A stretch of DNA of 64,000 nucleotides from Lampropedia cohaerens (GCF_001005215.1 NZ_LBNQ01000012.1:62001-126000); one strand, 5' to 3'. Shown: positions 35,352-46,245, counted from the stretch's first letter. The notes: generated by a model from the letters alone, not told the origin. A program made the numbers and translations.

Positions 35352-36071
35352 TCAGGAAGCAGGTCTCGTCACTTCCAGCAGGCGATCCAGCCCGCCCTGA
35401 TTGATCGCCACCTTGGCCACCGAGCGCACGCGCGGCTTGGCGTGGAAGGCAACCGACAGGCCAACGGCCTGCATCAGAGGAATGTCGTTGGCGCCATCGC
35501 CCACCGCAATGACCTGCGTGGGCGAAATGCCCATCAGCGATGCGAGGTCCAACACCGCCTTGCGCTTTTCCTCCCCGTCGCAGATGTCGCCCCAGGATTG
35601 GTCCAGCAGTCGCCCCGTCAGCGCGCCGTCCTGGACTTCCAGCAGATTGGCACGCGAAAAATCCAGCCCAAGCCGAGCCTTGATCCGGTCGGTGAAGAAG
35701 GTAAAGCCGCCGGAGACCAGAATGGTCTTCAACCCCGCCTGCTTGCAGGCAGCAACCAGCCTTTCGGCACCCTCGGTCAGCCGCACACGGTCGTTGTAGA
35801 CCGCTTCCAACTGCTCCAACCGCACCCCTTTGAGCAGGGCCACGCGCTGGCGCAGGCTTTCCTTGTAGTCCGTAATGACGCCCTGCATGGCCGCTTCGGT
35901 GATCGCCGCCACCTCGGCTTTCTTACCTACCACGTCGGCAATCTCGTCCACGCACTCGGAGGTCACCAGCGTCGAATCCATGTCAAAGGCGATCAGCCGG
36001 AAATCACCCAAAGAAAGCGGTGGATCAATGCCCTGCACTTCCAGGCCCGGGGCCCATTCCTGTTTGCTCAT
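35352..36071 (-). CDS. serB: Phosphoserine phosphatase
   Basis: The last step of serine synthesis: phosphoserine to serine. The 239-residue HAD hydrolase has motif I FDMDSTL (nucleophile Asp), ECVDEIADVVGK cap residues, motif II LVSGGFTFF, and motif III/IV GDGANDIPLMQAVG. The ATG at 36071 fits the family start (no ACT domain, unlike some longer SerB forms). It lies 115 bp downstream of pntB on the same strand and may be read through from pnt. Confidence 0.95.
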   Translation of the reverse strand: MSKQEWAPGLEVQGIDPPLSLGDFRLIAFDMDSTLVTSECVDEIADVVGKKAEVAAITEAAMQGVITDYKESLRQRVALLKGVRLEQLEAVYNDRVRLTEGAERLVAACKQAGLKTILVSGGFTFFTDRIKARLGLDFSRANLLEVQDGALTGRLLDQSWGDICDGEEKRKAVLDLASLMGISPTQVIAVGDGANDIPLMQAVGLSVAFHAKPRVRSVAKVAINQGGLDRLLEVTRPAS

Positions 36072-36186
36072 GTGTATTTGCTTGACTGACAAAGGTAACA
36101 CGCGCACCAACGCAGGCGCTGCGCCGCTTGCATTGGCACGTGCTGCGTAGACGGTACGCATTATGCGGCAGCGCCCCGCCGTGGCG

Positions 36187-37604
<1,418 letters not shown>

Positions 37605-37608
<4 letters not shown>

Positions 37609-37934
37609 GCCGACTTCTCCTCACCCGCTTTGGTGGGCGCCTTGCGCTCTTTCTTCTTGAACATCTCCAGCATCCGGCGCGTGACCAGAAAGCCGCCAAA
37701 GACGTTGACGGCCGCCAGCGCCACGGCCAGCACGCCCATGGTCTTGCCAAGCGGCGTCTCCGTCAGCGCCGCTGCCAGCATGGCGCCGACGATGACGATG
37801 GCGGAAATGGCATTGGTCACCGCCATCAGCGGCGTATGCAGCGCAGGCGTGACGTTCCAGACCACGTGGTAGCCCACATAGATGGCCAGCACGAAGATGA
37901 TCAGATTGGTGACGATGTGCGATACGGCATCCAT
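37605..37934 (-). CDS. pntAB: NAD(P) transhydrogenase, membrane part of alpha subunit
   Basis: A 109-residue protein with three to four hydrophobic segments (VTNLIIFVLAIYVGYHVVW, PLMAVTNAISAIVIVGAML), equal to the C-terminal membrane domain of E. coli PntA. In this organism, as in many alphas and betas, the alpha subunit is split. AAGGAAAGAG precedes the ATG. panD intervenes between this gene and pntAA. Confidence 0.94.
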
Positions 37935-37976
37935 ATCTCTTTCCTTGAGTGATTGACGGGGTGAACGAAGCGCAGC

Positions 37977-38345
37977 TCAGCCGTGGGCCGGCTTGATGGC
38001 CTCGATACGGTTGCCCTCGCCCAGCAGCACGATTCGCGGCTGATGGTGGGCAATGGCCTCCTCGGGCATCGGCGCGTAGGTGCAAATGATCAGCAGGTCA
38101 CCCACATGCGCGCGCCGGGCCGCCGCGCCGTTGAGCGAGATCGTGCCCGAGCCCCGCGGGGCCTTGATGATGTAGGTGGAAAAGCGCTCGCCGTTATTGA
38201 CGTTGTAGAGCTCGATCTTCTCGAACTCCCGCATGTCGGCGGCATCCAGCAGGTCTTCGTCGATGCCGCAGGAGCCTTCGTAATGCAGATCCGCCTCGGT
38301 GACGGTGGCGCGGTGCAGCTTCGCGCGCAGCATGACGCGGCTCAT
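37977..38345 (-). CDS. panD: Aspartate 1-decarboxylase (proenzyme)
   Basis: Makes beta-alanine for pantothenate and CoA. The 122-residue proenzyme has the self-processing site YEGSCGID with cleavage between Gly24 and Ser25, which gives the pyruvoyl group, and the family blocks [20 protein letters not shown] and [20 protein letters not shown]. Its start overlaps the pntAA stop (ATGA), placing it inside the pnt operon. No panB or panC is nearby. Confidence 0.95.
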   Translation of the reverse strand: MSRVMLRAKLHRATVTEADLHYEGSCGIDEDLLDAADMREFEKIELYNVNNGERFSTYIIKAPRGSGTISLNGAAARRAHVGDLLIICTYAPMPEEAIAHHQPRIVLLGEGNRIEAIKPAHG

Positions 38346-39472
38346 GCCCTGACCACCTTGCCGTCGCGCGTCATCAGGCAGGCGGCGACGATGTCATCCG
38401 CCAGATCGATCTTCAGCCCCTCATCCTTGGACAGGATCAGCTTCAGGAAGTCCAGCACGTTGCGCGCATACAGCTGCGAGGCATCGGCCGGCACCAGCGC
38501 CGGCAGGTTGGTCTCGCCAATCAGGGTCACGCCGTGCTTGACGACGGTCTTGCCGGCCTGCGTCAACGGGCAGTTGCCGCCCACGCCATCGGCACCGCGG
38601 CCGGCGGCAATGTCGACGATGACCGAACCCGGCTTCATGGCCTGAACCATCGCCTCGGTCACCAGCGTCGGTGCGGCGCGTCCTGGAATGAGCGCGGTGG
38701 TGATGACGACATCGGCGGCGGCCACGCGCTTGGCCACTTCGACCTGCTGGCGCTCCAACCAGCTGGGCGGCATGGGGCGGGCATAGCCCCCCACGCCCTC
38801 GGCCGCTTCCCGCTCCTCGGCAGTCTCGTAGGGCACATCGATGAACTTGGCGCCCAACGACTCGACCTGCTCCTTCACACTCGGGCGCACGTCGCTGGCC
38901 TCGATGGTGGCGCCCAGGCGCTTGGCAGTCGCAATCGCCTGCAGCCCGGCCACGCCGACACCCAGCACCACCACCTTGGCCGCCTTCACGGTACCGGCCG
39001 CCGTCATCAGCATCGGGAAAAAGCGCGGATAGGCGTTGGCAGCCATGATCACTGCCTTGTAGCCGGCGATGTTGGCCTGCGAGGACAGCACATCCAGGCT
39101 TTGCGCCCGGGTGGTGCGCGGCGCAGCCTCAAGCGCGAATGCCGTCAGTCCGGCGCTGGCCAGCCGCTGCAGCCCTTCGGCATCGAAGGGATCAAGCATG
39201 CCCACCAGCACCGCGCCAGGCGTATAGTCAGCCAGTTCGTCGTGCTGCGGCGCACGCACCTTAAGCACCAGTTCCGCCGCCGCGGCCGTGCGTGCGTCGA
39301 CGATTTCAGCGCCGGCTGCACGATAGGCGTCATCCGTCTGGGCCGAAGCCTGACCCGCACCGCTTTGCACCTGGACGGCATGGCCCTGGGCCACCAGCTT
39401 TCTGACCGTTTCCGCCGTGGCCGCAACCCTGGTCTCACCTGCCGCCGTCTCCGACGGGACGCCAATGCGCAT
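38342..39472 (-). CDS. pntAA: NAD(P) transhydrogenase, soluble NAD-binding part of alpha subunit
   Basis: A 376-residue cytoplasmic protein homologous to alanine dehydrogenase and the N-terminal part of Pnt[50 protein letters not shown] (NAD site), [17 protein letters not shown] and [18 protein letters not shown]. The ATG at 39472 is the family start; the frame continues upstream antisense to the next gene without homology. First gene of pntAA-panD-pntAB-pntB. Confidence 0.95.
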   Translation of the reverse strand: MRIGVPSETAAGETRVAATAETVRKLVAQGHAVQVQSGAGQASAQTDDAYRAAGAEIVDARTAAAAELVLKVRAPQHDELADYTPGAVLVGMLDPFDAEGLQRLASAGLTAFALEAAPRTTRAQSLDVLSSQANIAGYKAVIMAANAYPRFFPMLMTAAGTVKAAKVVVLGVGVAGLQAIATAKRLGATIEASDVRPSVKEQVESLGAKFIDVPYETAEEREAAEGVGGYARPMPPSWLERQQVEVAKRVAAADVVITTALIPGRAAPTLVTEAMVQAMKPGSVIVDIAAGRGADGVGGNCPLTQAGKTVVKHGVTLIGETNLPALVPADASQLYARNVLDFLKLILSKDEGLKIDLADDIVAACLMTRDGKVVRA

Positions 39473-39598
39473 GTCTGTCCCCCTGCCTAGTTGAAAAGAG
39501 CGTGGCAATATAGCGCATCGGTATGCTGACGCGACCTGGTTTGCACACTTGACCATATCTTCCGTAGGACACCGCCTGCTCGCCTCGCCCATTCGCAC

Positions 39599-40519
39599 AT
39601 GGCACAGGCATACATACGCATGACGCAAGAACATTCCTCCAAACCCGCCATCGCCTTTCTCGGCACGGGCCTGATGGGCCTGCCCATGGCCACACGCCTG
39701 CTGGACGCAGGCTTTCCACTGCACGTCTGGAACCGCACCGCCGCCAAGGCCGCCCCACTGGCGCAGCTGGGCGCGCACCTGCATGCCAGTGCTGCCGAGG
39801 CTGCGCACCATGCTGCCATCACCATCTCCATGCTGGAAAACGGCGATGTCGTACGCAAGGTTCTGGAGGACCAGGGTGTTGCCGCCGCAATGCCCGCCGA
39901 CAGCCTGTTCATCGACATGGCATCCATCCAACCCGAGCAAGCCCGTGCGCATGCACAGCTGCTGCAGGCGCGCGGCATCCGCACGCTGGACGCCCCCGTC
40001 TCCGGTGGCACCGTGGGCGCGGAAGCCGGCACCCTGGCCATCATGGTGGGCGGTGACGCCGCGGACTTTGCGGCCGCTTCCGCCATCTTCGCAGCGCTGG
40101 GTCGCGCCACCCATGTCGGCGGCCATGGCACCGGGCAGCTGACCAAGCTGATCAACCAGATGATTGTGGGCGTGACCATCGGCGCCGTGGCCGAGGGGCT
40201 GCTGCTGGCCAGGAAGGGCGGCGCCGACCCGGCCAAGGTGCGCGAGGCCATCAGTGGCGGCTTTGCCGACAGTCGCATCCTGCTGCTGCATGGCGAGCGC
40301 ATGGTGGCGCAGGACTTCGCGCCGCGCGCACGCATGACGGTGCAGCTCAAGGACCTGCGCAATGCACTGGCCACCAGTGCGCAGCTGGACTTCGAGCCCC
40401 CCATCACCCGGTTGCTGCACGCATTGTTTGAGGATGCGTGCCGCGAAGGTTTTGCCGACCTCGACCACAGCGCACTGTATCTGGCACTGGCACAACGCAA
40501 TGGCATGAAACAGCCATGA
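39599..40519 (+). CDS. NAD(P)-dependent 3-hydroxyisobutyrate dehydrogenase / tartronate semialdehyde reductase family protein
   Basis: A 306-residue beta-hydroxyacid dehydrogenase: Rossmann motif IAFLGTGLMGLPMATRL, substrate motif DAPVSGGTVGAEAGTLAIMVGG, catalytic Lys in GQLTKLINQMIVG, and KDLRNAL near the C-terminus. The substrate cannot be assigned; HIBADH, GarR/GlxR and related reductases share these motifs. ATGs at 39599 and 39620 are both possible and neither has a good ribosome site. It is divergent from pntAA with 126 bp between starts and overlaps the next gene by ATGA. Confidence 0.85.
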   Translation: MAQAYIRMTQEHSSKPAIAFLGTGLMGLPMATRLLDAGFPLHVWNRTAAKAAPLAQLGAHLHASAAEAAHHAAITISMLENGDVVRKVLEDQGVAAAMPADSLFIDMASIQPEQARAHAQLLQARGIRTLDAPVSGGTVGAEAGTLAIMVGGDAADFAAASAIFAALGRATHVGGHGTGQLTKLINQMIVGVTIGAVAEGLLLARKGGADPAKVREAISGGFADSRILLLHGERMVAQDFAPRARMTVQLKDLRNALATSAQLDFEPPITRLLHALFEDACREGFADLDHSALYLALAQRNGMKQP

Positions 40520-41037
40520 GCGTGGCATGGCGACACGGGGCATGCTGCGCAATGCTTGCCTTGCTGGCCCTGACGGCCGGCTGTACCTCCGCCGCACCAC
40601 GCGGACAGTCCCACACACAGGTGTGCACAGTCACCCGTGTCTCTGACGGCGACTCGCTGCGGGCACTCTGCCCGGGGCTCGGTGGCGTCACCCGCATCCG
40701 CCTGCGTGGCATTGATGCGCCGGAACTGCGCCAGCGTTATGGCCAGCAGGCACGCCAGGCGGTGCTTGCGCTGTGCCAAAAGCAGGCCATCCGCATCCCC
40801 GCCAGGCCAGCACGGGACCGCTACCAGCGCGTGCTTGCCGATGTGCACTGTGGCGGCGTGGACGTCAGCCTGCGGCTGGTGCAAAGCGGACTGGCCTGGG
40901 TGTACCGGCCAACCGCCGCGGAGTATCCCCGGCTGGTCCAGGCCGAACGGCGGGCGCAGCGCGCTCGCCTGGGTCTTTGGGGCGACGCACATCCGGTCGC
41001 GCCCTGGACGTGGCGCAGGCAGCACGCTAACCGGTAG
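40516..41037 (+). CDS. Exported thermonuclease-like (SNase) lipoprotein
   Basis: A 173-residue protein with lipobox LTAGC (Cys23) and a staphylococcal-nuclease OB-fold domain: VTRVSDGDSLRA, RIRLRGIDAPELRQRYGQQAR (active-site Arg and Glu), RDRYQRVLADV and the LVQSGLAWVYR helix. It should cleave nucleic acids in the periplasm or at the cell surface, perhaps for nutrient use. The start overlaps the preceding dehydrogenase stop (ATGA), so the two are coupled although functionally unrelated. Confidence 0.85.
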   Translation: MSVAWRHGACCAMLALLALTAGCTSAAPRGQSHTQVCTVTRVSDGDSLRALCPGLGGVTRIRLRGIDAPELRQRYGQQARQAVLALCQKQAIRIPARPARDRYQRVLADVHCGGVDVSLRLVQSGLAWVYRPTAAEYPRLVQAERRAQRARLGLWGDAHPVAPWTWRRQHANR

Positions 41038-41097
41038 CTGTCATCGTCATGACCCGTTGGTTCATGCACAATCGGCGCAGTTTTTCCATCCTGCAGC

Positions 41098-42315
41098 ATG
41101 CCCGCCTATTCCTTCGATGCCATTGACGCTCTCGGCCAGCCCCGCAAGGGCACCATCGACGCCGACTCCGCCCGCGCTGCCCGCACCCAGTTGCGTGCGC
41201 AGGGCCTGGTGCCCCTGGCCGTCGATCCCGTTCAGGGCGGCAAGGATGCCGCGGCAGGTTCAGGCAGCTTCCAGCGCCGCGCCTTCAATGCCACCACACT
41301 GACGATCTGGACGCGCCAGCTCGCCGGACTGGTGACCTCGGGGCTCACCCTTGAGCGCGCCCTGGCCATGCTGGCGGAGGAAGCCGAGGACGTACGCCAG
41401 CAGCATCTGGTGGCCAGCCTGCGCGCCGAAATCAATGGCGGCAGCACCTTTGCGCGCGCGCTGTCCGCGTGGCCGCGCGAGTTTTCCGAGGTATATGTGG
41501 CCGTGGTCGGCGCCGGCGAGCAAAGTGGCGAGCTGGGCAATGTGCTGGAGCGCCTAGCCGATGAGCTGGAGAACCAGCAGGCCCTGCGCGCGCAAATCGT
41601 CGGCGCGGCGCTCTATCCGGCCATCGTCACGGTCGTGGGCATTGCCATCGTGGGCTTTCTACTCAGTTATGTCGTTCCGCAAGTGGCCAGTGTGTTCGCC
41701 GGCGACAACCGCAGCCTGCCGCTACTGACGGAAGTCCTGCTCGCCATCAGCGATGCGCTGCGCGCGCATGGCCTGTGGCTGCTGCTGACCGTGGCATTCG
41801 CGTGCGTGCTGGTGCGCTGGGCACTGCGCCGCCCGGCCCAGCGCGAGAAGTTCGACGCGCTGTGGCTCAGGCTGCCGGTCATCGGCAAGCTCACCGCCCA
41901 GTTCAACGCGGCGCGCTTTGCCTCCACGCTGGCGATGCTGAGTGCCGCTGGTGTGCCCATCCTCAAGGGGCTGCAGGCAGCGGCAGAGACGGTCGGCAAC
42001 CGCTCGATGCGCCGTGATGCGATGGACGCGCTCGTGCTGGTGCGCGAGGGCGCGCCGCTAGGTGCAGCGCTGGCACAAAAAAAACGCTTTCCCGCCCTGC
42101 TGGCCATGTTTGCACGCCTTGGCGAGCAGACGGGCGAGCTTCCACTGATGCTCGAACGCGCCGCCAAACAGCTGCAGAATGAGGTGCAGCGGCGCGCCGT
42201 GCGTCTGGCCACCATGCTGGAGCCGCTGCTCATCGTCGCCATGGGCGTGGCTGTCTTGATCATCGTGCTCGCGGTGCTCATGCCCATCATCGAAATGAAC
42301 ACCTGGGTGCAATAG
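41098..42315 (+). CDS. gspF: Type II secretion system inner-membrane protein F
   Basis: A 405-residue platform protein: starts MPAYSFDAIDALGQPRKG, two T2SF domains (LARQLAGL-like TRQLAGLVTSGLTLERAL at about residue 63, and NAARFASTLAMLSAAGVPIL at about 270), and three membrane segments including the C-terminal LLIVAMGVAVLIIVLAVLMPI. It interacts with the GspE ATPase. Other gsp genes are not adjacent, so this is an orphan within the window. The PilC (type IV pilus) relative is the alternative, but the N-terminus fits GspF. Confidence 0.9.
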   Translation: MPAYSFDAIDALGQPRKGTIDADSARAARTQLRAQGLVPLAVDPVQGGKDAAAGSGSFQRRAFNATTLTIWTRQLAGLVTSGLTLERALAMLAEEAEDVRQQHLVASLRAEINGGSTFARALSAWPREFSEVYVAVVGAGEQSGELGNVLERLADELENQQALRAQIVGAALYPAIVTVVGIAIVGFLLSYVVPQVASVFAGDNRSLPLLTEVLLAISDALRAHGLWLLLTVAFACVLVRWALRRPAQREKFDALWLRLPVIGKLTAQFNAARFASTLAMLSAAGVPILKGLQAAAETVGNRSMRRDAMDALVLVREGAPLGAALAQKKRFPALLAMFARLGEQTGELPLMLERAAKQLQNEVQRRAVRLATMLEPLLIVAMGVAVLIIVLAVLMPIIEMNTWVQ

Positions 42316-42332
42316 CCATAGCCGCGCGCGCC

Positions 42333-43235
42333 ATGTCAGATCCTTCTCTGCAACCGATTGCCAATGCGCAGGTCATTGTCCCCGATTGGCCGGCGCCGGC
42401 GCACGTGCAGGCCCTGTTCACGACCCGCACGGGCGGCTGCAGCGCAGCGCCCTGGGATAGCTGGAACCTCGGCAGCCATGTTGGCGATGACAGGCAAGCC
42501 GTCATGGCCAATCGCGCGCGCCTGCACATGGCGGTCCAGGCCCTTGGCGGTGGCGCCCATCCTGTCCGCCTGACCTTTCTGACGCAGGTGCATGGCAACC
42601 ATGTCGTGCATCTTCCGCTGGCGCCCTTGGATCTGCCCCATGGCCCGAGCACCGATGGCCCGCCGGCCGACGCCGCGATCACGACAAGCGCAGGCACCGC
42701 ATGCACGATTCTCGTGGCCGACTGCCTGCCCGTACTGTTCACGCATCGCCACTACCCCATTGTGGCCGCGGCCCACGCCGGCTGGCGCGGCCTGGCCGGC
42801 ACGCAGGGTCACGGCATTCTTGAAGCGACACTCCAGCAGCTGGCCCTGCTCGCGCGCCTGCTGGCCGGCGCGCCGCACATGCCACTGAGCGCGGTAGCGC
42901 GCGATGTGCTCGTCTGGCTGGGGCCGTGCATCGGTCCCGCTGCGTTTGAAGTGGGCGATGACGTACGTGAGGCCTTCGTGCGCCCGCATCCCGCCGACGC
43001 CGCCGTGGCAGCGTGCTTTTCTCCAGCCGGGCCGGGCAAGTGGCACGCCAGCCTGCCCGCGCTGGCGCGCCTGCGCCTACATGCAGCAGGCGTGCCACAC
43101 CAGGCCATGCATGGCAATGACGGCCAGCCCGCGTGGTGCACCCATGCGCAGGCGCAGCACTTCTTCTCCCACCGCCGGGATGCGGCGGCGCTTGGCGCAA
43201 CCGGGCGCATGGCCGCATGCATCTGGCTGACATAG
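42333..43235 (+). CDS. pgeF: Peptidoglycan editing factor PgeF (YfiH, multicopper-oxidase-like fold)
   Basis: A 300-residue laccase-domain protein that in E. coli removes mis-incorporated L-Ser from muropeptide precursors and also shows purine nucleoside activity in some members. Metal and catalytic pattern: FLTQVHGNHV, DGPPADAAITTSAGTACTILVADCLPV, AAAHAGWRGLAGTQ (Cys and His set) and WLGPCIGPAAFEVGDDV. It lies 18 bp after gspF and is probably co-transcribed. The ring of His and Cys residues needed for activity is intact. Confidence 0.9.
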   Translation: MSDPSLQPIANAQVIVPDWPAPAHVQALFTTRTGGCSAAPWDSWNLGSHVGDDRQAVMANRARLHMAVQALGGGAHPVRLTFLTQVHGNHVVHLPLAPLDLPHGPSTDGPPADAAITTSAGTACTILVADCLPVLFTHRHYPIVAAAHAGWRGLAGTQGHGILEATLQQLALLARLLAGAPHMPLSAVARDVLVWLGPCIGPAAFEVGDDVREAFVRPHPADAAVAACFSPAGPGKWHASLPALARLRLHAAGVPHQAMHGNDGQPAWCTHAQAQHFFSHRRDAAALGATGRMAACIWLT

Positions 43236-43261
43236 GCCAGACGCCATGACCCCCTTCGCAG

Positions 43262-43290
43262 GGTCTGAGAGCCTGTTTGCGATGTTCTTA
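43262..43290. repeat. Dispersed gene-end repeat, copy C (inverted)
   Basis: TCTGAGAGCCTGTTTGCGA followed by TGTTCTTA, 27 bp after the pgeF stop. Its complement reads TAAGAACA-TCGCAAACAGG-CTCTCAGA, matching copies A and B in the AACAGG core, and sharing TCTGAGAGCCTG with copy D at the pldA stop. Confidence 0.5.
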
Positions 43291-43451
43291 TGCGCCGCAG
43301 GTGCGGATAAACCCTGTGCTACCAAAGTGGAGCGGGTTTGCCCAGTTGAAGCCGCCCCGATGGACCATCTATGATGGTTGCGTAAATCGAGAAAAATGGC
43401 GCCGTAGCCAGCACTGACGTCAAGCCTGGCGCTTGAATCCTGCGCACTGGT

Positions 43452-43467
43452 GTCAGGCATGCCTGAC
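43452..43467. promoter_or_regulatory. Perfect 16-bp palindrome upstream of phaC
   Basis: GTCAGGCATGCCTGAC reads the same on both strands. It lies 112 bp upstream of the phaC ATG, a plausible position for a dimeric regulator. I do not recognise it as a PhaR site. Confidence 0.45.
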
Positions 43468-43578
43468 GTACATGCGTGCCGCTGGCATACTGCTTAGGAC
43501 CCATGCGGCGGCAAACAGAACAGGCAAGGCCTTGCGCCCCGGCGGCGACCCCGAGGATTGGATGAGGAGACATTGGCC

Positions 43579-45372
43579 ATGAGCAGCACCCCGAACCAAG
43601 GCGCAGGCACGCACGTCGATTACTGGCAGCAGCTGCACACGCTGCAGCAGCAGGCGCTGCAAGGCTGGGGGCAACTGGGGCAGCAGGGCCTGCACGGCAA
43701 GCAGCAGGATGCCGCCGGTGCTGGCGCGAGCCCCCCCTTTTCCTTCTTTGCCGAACTGGCGCAAAGTCATGCCGCCAGCCCCGACACGCCGCGTTTGCAC
43801 ATCGATGCGGAGAAACTGCAGGCGCTGCAAGCACAATACCTGGAGCAGATCGGGCAGCTCGCCCGCAGTGAGCTCCACGAGCTGGCCGAGATGCTGCGCA
43901 CCGATCGGCGCTTTGCCAGTCCCGCATGGCTGGAGAGCAAACCCGCTGCCATGACGGCTGCGCTCTACAAGATCCATGGCGCGCTGCTGCACAGGCTGGT
44001 GGCCATCACCGAAACCGACGACAAGACCCGCGCTCGCCTGCAGTTTGCGGTGGACCAGTGGCTGGCCGCCACTGCGCCGAGCAATTTCCTGGCGCTCAAC
44101 CCCGAAGCGCAGCTGCAAGCCATCGCCTCCAAGGGCCAAAGCATTTCCAAAGGCCTGCTCAACCTGTGGCAGGACGTCCGGCGCGGCTATCTCTCCATGA
44201 CCGACGAGGCACAGTTCGAAGTGGGCCGCAACCTCGCCGTCACGCCCGGGTCAGTGGTCTACCAGAACGCGCTGTTTCAGCTCATCGAGTACAAGCCGAG
44301 CACTCCAAAGGTGTACGAGCGACCGCTGCTGCTGGTCCCCCCCTGCATCAACAAGTACTACATCCTGGACCTGCAGCCCGGCAACTCGCTGATTGAATAC
44401 GCCGTTGCGCAAGGCCATCGCACCTTTGTCATCAGCTGGCGCAACCCGGACCGGTCAATGGATACCTGCACCTGGGATGACTACATCGAGCACGCGGCCA
44501 TCGAGGCCATTGGCGTGGTACAGGACATCACTCGCGCCGCCACCATCAACACACTGGGCTTCTGCGTTGGCGGCACAATTCTCACCACCGCCCTCGCCGT
44601 GCTGGCCGCGCGCGGCGCCCATCCGGTCGAAAGCGCCACGTTACTGACTACGCTGGTTGACTTCTCCGAGACGGGTATTCTCGACATCTTCATCGACGAG
44701 AACCTGGTGCGCTTTCGCGAACTGCAAATGGGCCAGAAAGGACTGTTGCCAGGCCATGACCTGGCAACGACCTTCCGTTTCCTGCGCCCCAACGAACTGG
44801 TGTGGAACTATGTCGTTGGCAACTACCTCAAGGGCGAAACGCCAGCGCCATTCGACCTGCTGTACTGGAACAGCGACGGCACCAACCTGCCCGGCCCCTT
44901 TTACACGTGGTACCTGCGCAATACCTACCTCGAAAACAACCTAGTCAAGCCGGGACACGCCACCGTCTGCGGCGTACCGGTGGACTTTCGCCAGGTGCAC
45001 ACGCCAATGTACATCTACGGCTCGCGGGAGGACCACATCGTGCCAATTCGCGCAGCCTACGCAAGCACGCGCGTTTTTCCAGGTGACAAGCAATTCGTCA
45101 TGGGTGCATCCGGACACATTGCCGGAGTGATCAACCCTCCGGCGCGCGGCAAGCGCCATTACTGGAAGAGCAGCGTCAGCCCCCTGCCCGGGGATTGGGA
45201 ACGCTGGGTCGAGACGGCCGAGCAAGTCCCCGGGAGCTGGTGGCCGCACTGGGCCGAATGGCTGGCGAGCCATGCCGGCAAACAGGTTCCAGCCCCCAAG
45301 CGCCCCGGGCGAGGCGCTGCTTACAAAGAGATCGAGCCGGCACCGGGCAGCTATGTCCGCCAGCGCGCTTGA
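43579..45372 (+). CDS. phaC: Class I poly(3-hydroxyalkanoate) polymerase
   Basis: Polymerises 3-hydroxybutyryl-CoA into PHB granules. The 597-residue class I synthase has an N-terminal Gln-rich region (about 1-90), then the conserved PhaC_N and alpha/beta-hydrolase domains. Catalytic triad: Cys329 in GFCVGG, Asp485 in SREDHIVP and His513 in SGHIAGVINPP. The ATG at 43579 was chosen for GAGGAG about nine bases upstream. phaB follows 102 bp downstream; phaA (thiolase), phaR and phasin genes are not adjacent. Confidence 0.96.
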   Translation: MSSTPNQGAGTHVDYWQQLHTLQQQALQGWGQLGQQGLHGKQQDAAGAGASPPFSFFAELAQSHAASPDTPRLHIDAEKLQALQAQYLEQIGQLARSELHELAEMLRTDRRFASPAWLESKPAAMTAALYKIHGALLHRLVAITETDDKTRARLQFAVDQWLAATAPSNFLALNPEAQLQAIASKGQSISKGLLNLWQDVRRGYLSMTDEAQFEVGRNLAVTPGSVVYQNALFQLIEYKPSTPKVYERPLLLVPPCINKYYILDLQPGNSLIEYAVAQGHRTFVISWRNPDRSMDTCTWDDYIEHAAIEAIGVVQDITRAATINTLGFCVGGTILTTALAVLAARGAHPVESATLLTTLVDFSETGILDIFIDENLVRFRELQMGQKGLLPGHDLATTFRFLRPNELVWNYVVGNYLKGETPAPFDLLYWNSDGTNLPGPFYTWYLRNTYLENNLVKPGHATVCGVPVDFRQVHTPMYIYGSREDHIVPIRAAYASTRVFPGDKQFVMGASGHIAGVINPPARGKRHYWKSSVSPLPGDWERWVETAEQVPGSWWPHWAEWLASHAGKQVPAPKRPGRGAAYKEIEPAPGSYVRQRA

Positions 45373-45474
45373 GTTGAATCATCCGATCATCGCCCCACCA
45401 GTCAGCCAGACGGTTGAGCCGGGCACAGTCTTTGCATCCAGCTTTCTGTAAAAAACATTCAAGGAGCACATCGC

Positions 45475-46212
45475 ATGAATCAGAAGGTCGCCTACGTTAC
45501 CGGAGGAATGGGCGGAATCGGCACCGCCATTTGCCAACGCCTGTACAAGGAAGGATTCAAGGTGATTGCCGGCTGCGGCCCCAAGCGGGATTACCAGTCC
45601 TGGCTTGACGAACAAAAGGCTGCCGGCTACATCTTTCACGCATCGGTCGGCAATGTCGCAAACTGGGATTCCACCGTAGAAGCCTTCTCCAAGGCCAAGG
45701 CCGAACACGGCAGCATTGATGTACTGGTCAACAATGCCGGCATCACGCGCGACAGGATGTTCGTGAAGATGACGCCCGATGACTGGAATGCCGTCATCGA
45801 AACCAACCTCAATTCCATGTTCAATGTCACCAAGCAGGTGGTCGGGGACATGGTAGAGAAAGGTTGGGGCCGCATCGTCAACATCAGCTCCGTCAATGGC
45901 GCCAAGGGCCAGGCCGGCCAGACCAACTACTCAGCCGCCAAGGCCGGGATGCACGGCTTTACGATGGCGCTGGCACAGGAGCTGGCCAGCAAGGGGGTAA
46001 CCGTCAACACCGTCAGCCCCGGCTACATTGGCACTGACATGGTCAAGGCCATCCGCGAGGACGTGCTGGAGAAGATCGTCGCCACCATTCCCGTGCGACG
46101 CCTGGGCGAGCCCGGCGAGATCGCCTCCATCATCGCATGGCTGGTGTCGGAAGACGGTGGCTACTCCACCGGCGCGGACTTTCCCGTCAACGGCGGCCTG
46201 CACATGCACTGA
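45475..46212 (+). CDS. phaB: Acetoacetyl-CoA reductase
   Basis: NADPH-dependent short-chain reductase giving (R)-3-hydroxybutyryl-CoA for PhaC. 245 residues: cofactor motif VTGGMGGIG, NNAG, and catalytic Ser139, Tyr152 and Lys156 in NISSVNGAKGQAGQTNYSAA. The family text GQTNYSAAKAGMHGFTMALAQE separates PhaB from FabG. AAGGAG precedes the ATG. The gene forms a two-gene unit with phaC. Confidence 0.96.
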   Translation: MNQKVAYVTGGMGGIGTAICQRLYKEGFKVIAGCGPKRDYQSWLDEQKAAGYIFHASVGNVANWDSTVEAFSKAKAEHGSIDVLVNNAGITRDRMFVKMTPDDWNAVIETNLNSMFNVTKQVVGDMVEKGWGRIVNISSVNGAKGQAGQTNYSAAKAGMHGFTMALAQELASKGVTVNTVSPGYIGTDMVKAIREDVLEKIVATIPVRRLGEPGEIASIIAWLVSEDGGYSTGADFPVNGGLHMH

Positions 46213-46219
46213 AAACAAT

Positions 46220-46245
46220 GGCTGGCAGGACGCTGCCTGCCAGCC
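46220..46245 (-). terminator. Strong hairpin between convergent phaB and adh genes
   Basis: A perfect 10-bp stem, GGCTGGCAGG and CCTGCCAGCC, with a 6-base loop. On the minus strand it is followed by ATTGTTTTC, so it best terminates transcription from the adh side; it may also stop phaB transcripts. Confidence 0.7.

Larger units (their letters stand above)
43236..43578. other. Region between pgeF and phaC
   Basis: 343 bp that should hold the pgeF terminator and the phaC promoter. It contains a GACCC/GGGTC mini-hairpin just after pgeF (about 43249-43266), dispersed repeat copy C and a perfect 16-bp palindrome. No open frame of interest is seen. Confidence 0.45.

Noticed and set aside
39473-40618. 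Upstream extension of the pntAA frame to 758 codons
   Set aside because: Runs antisense through a dehydrogenase with full Rossmann and catalytic motifs; the PntA family starts at the ATG at 39472.
42073-42082. Run of eight A in gspF as a possible frameshift site
   Set aside because: The reading frame continues through it and the GspF C-terminal domain is intact.
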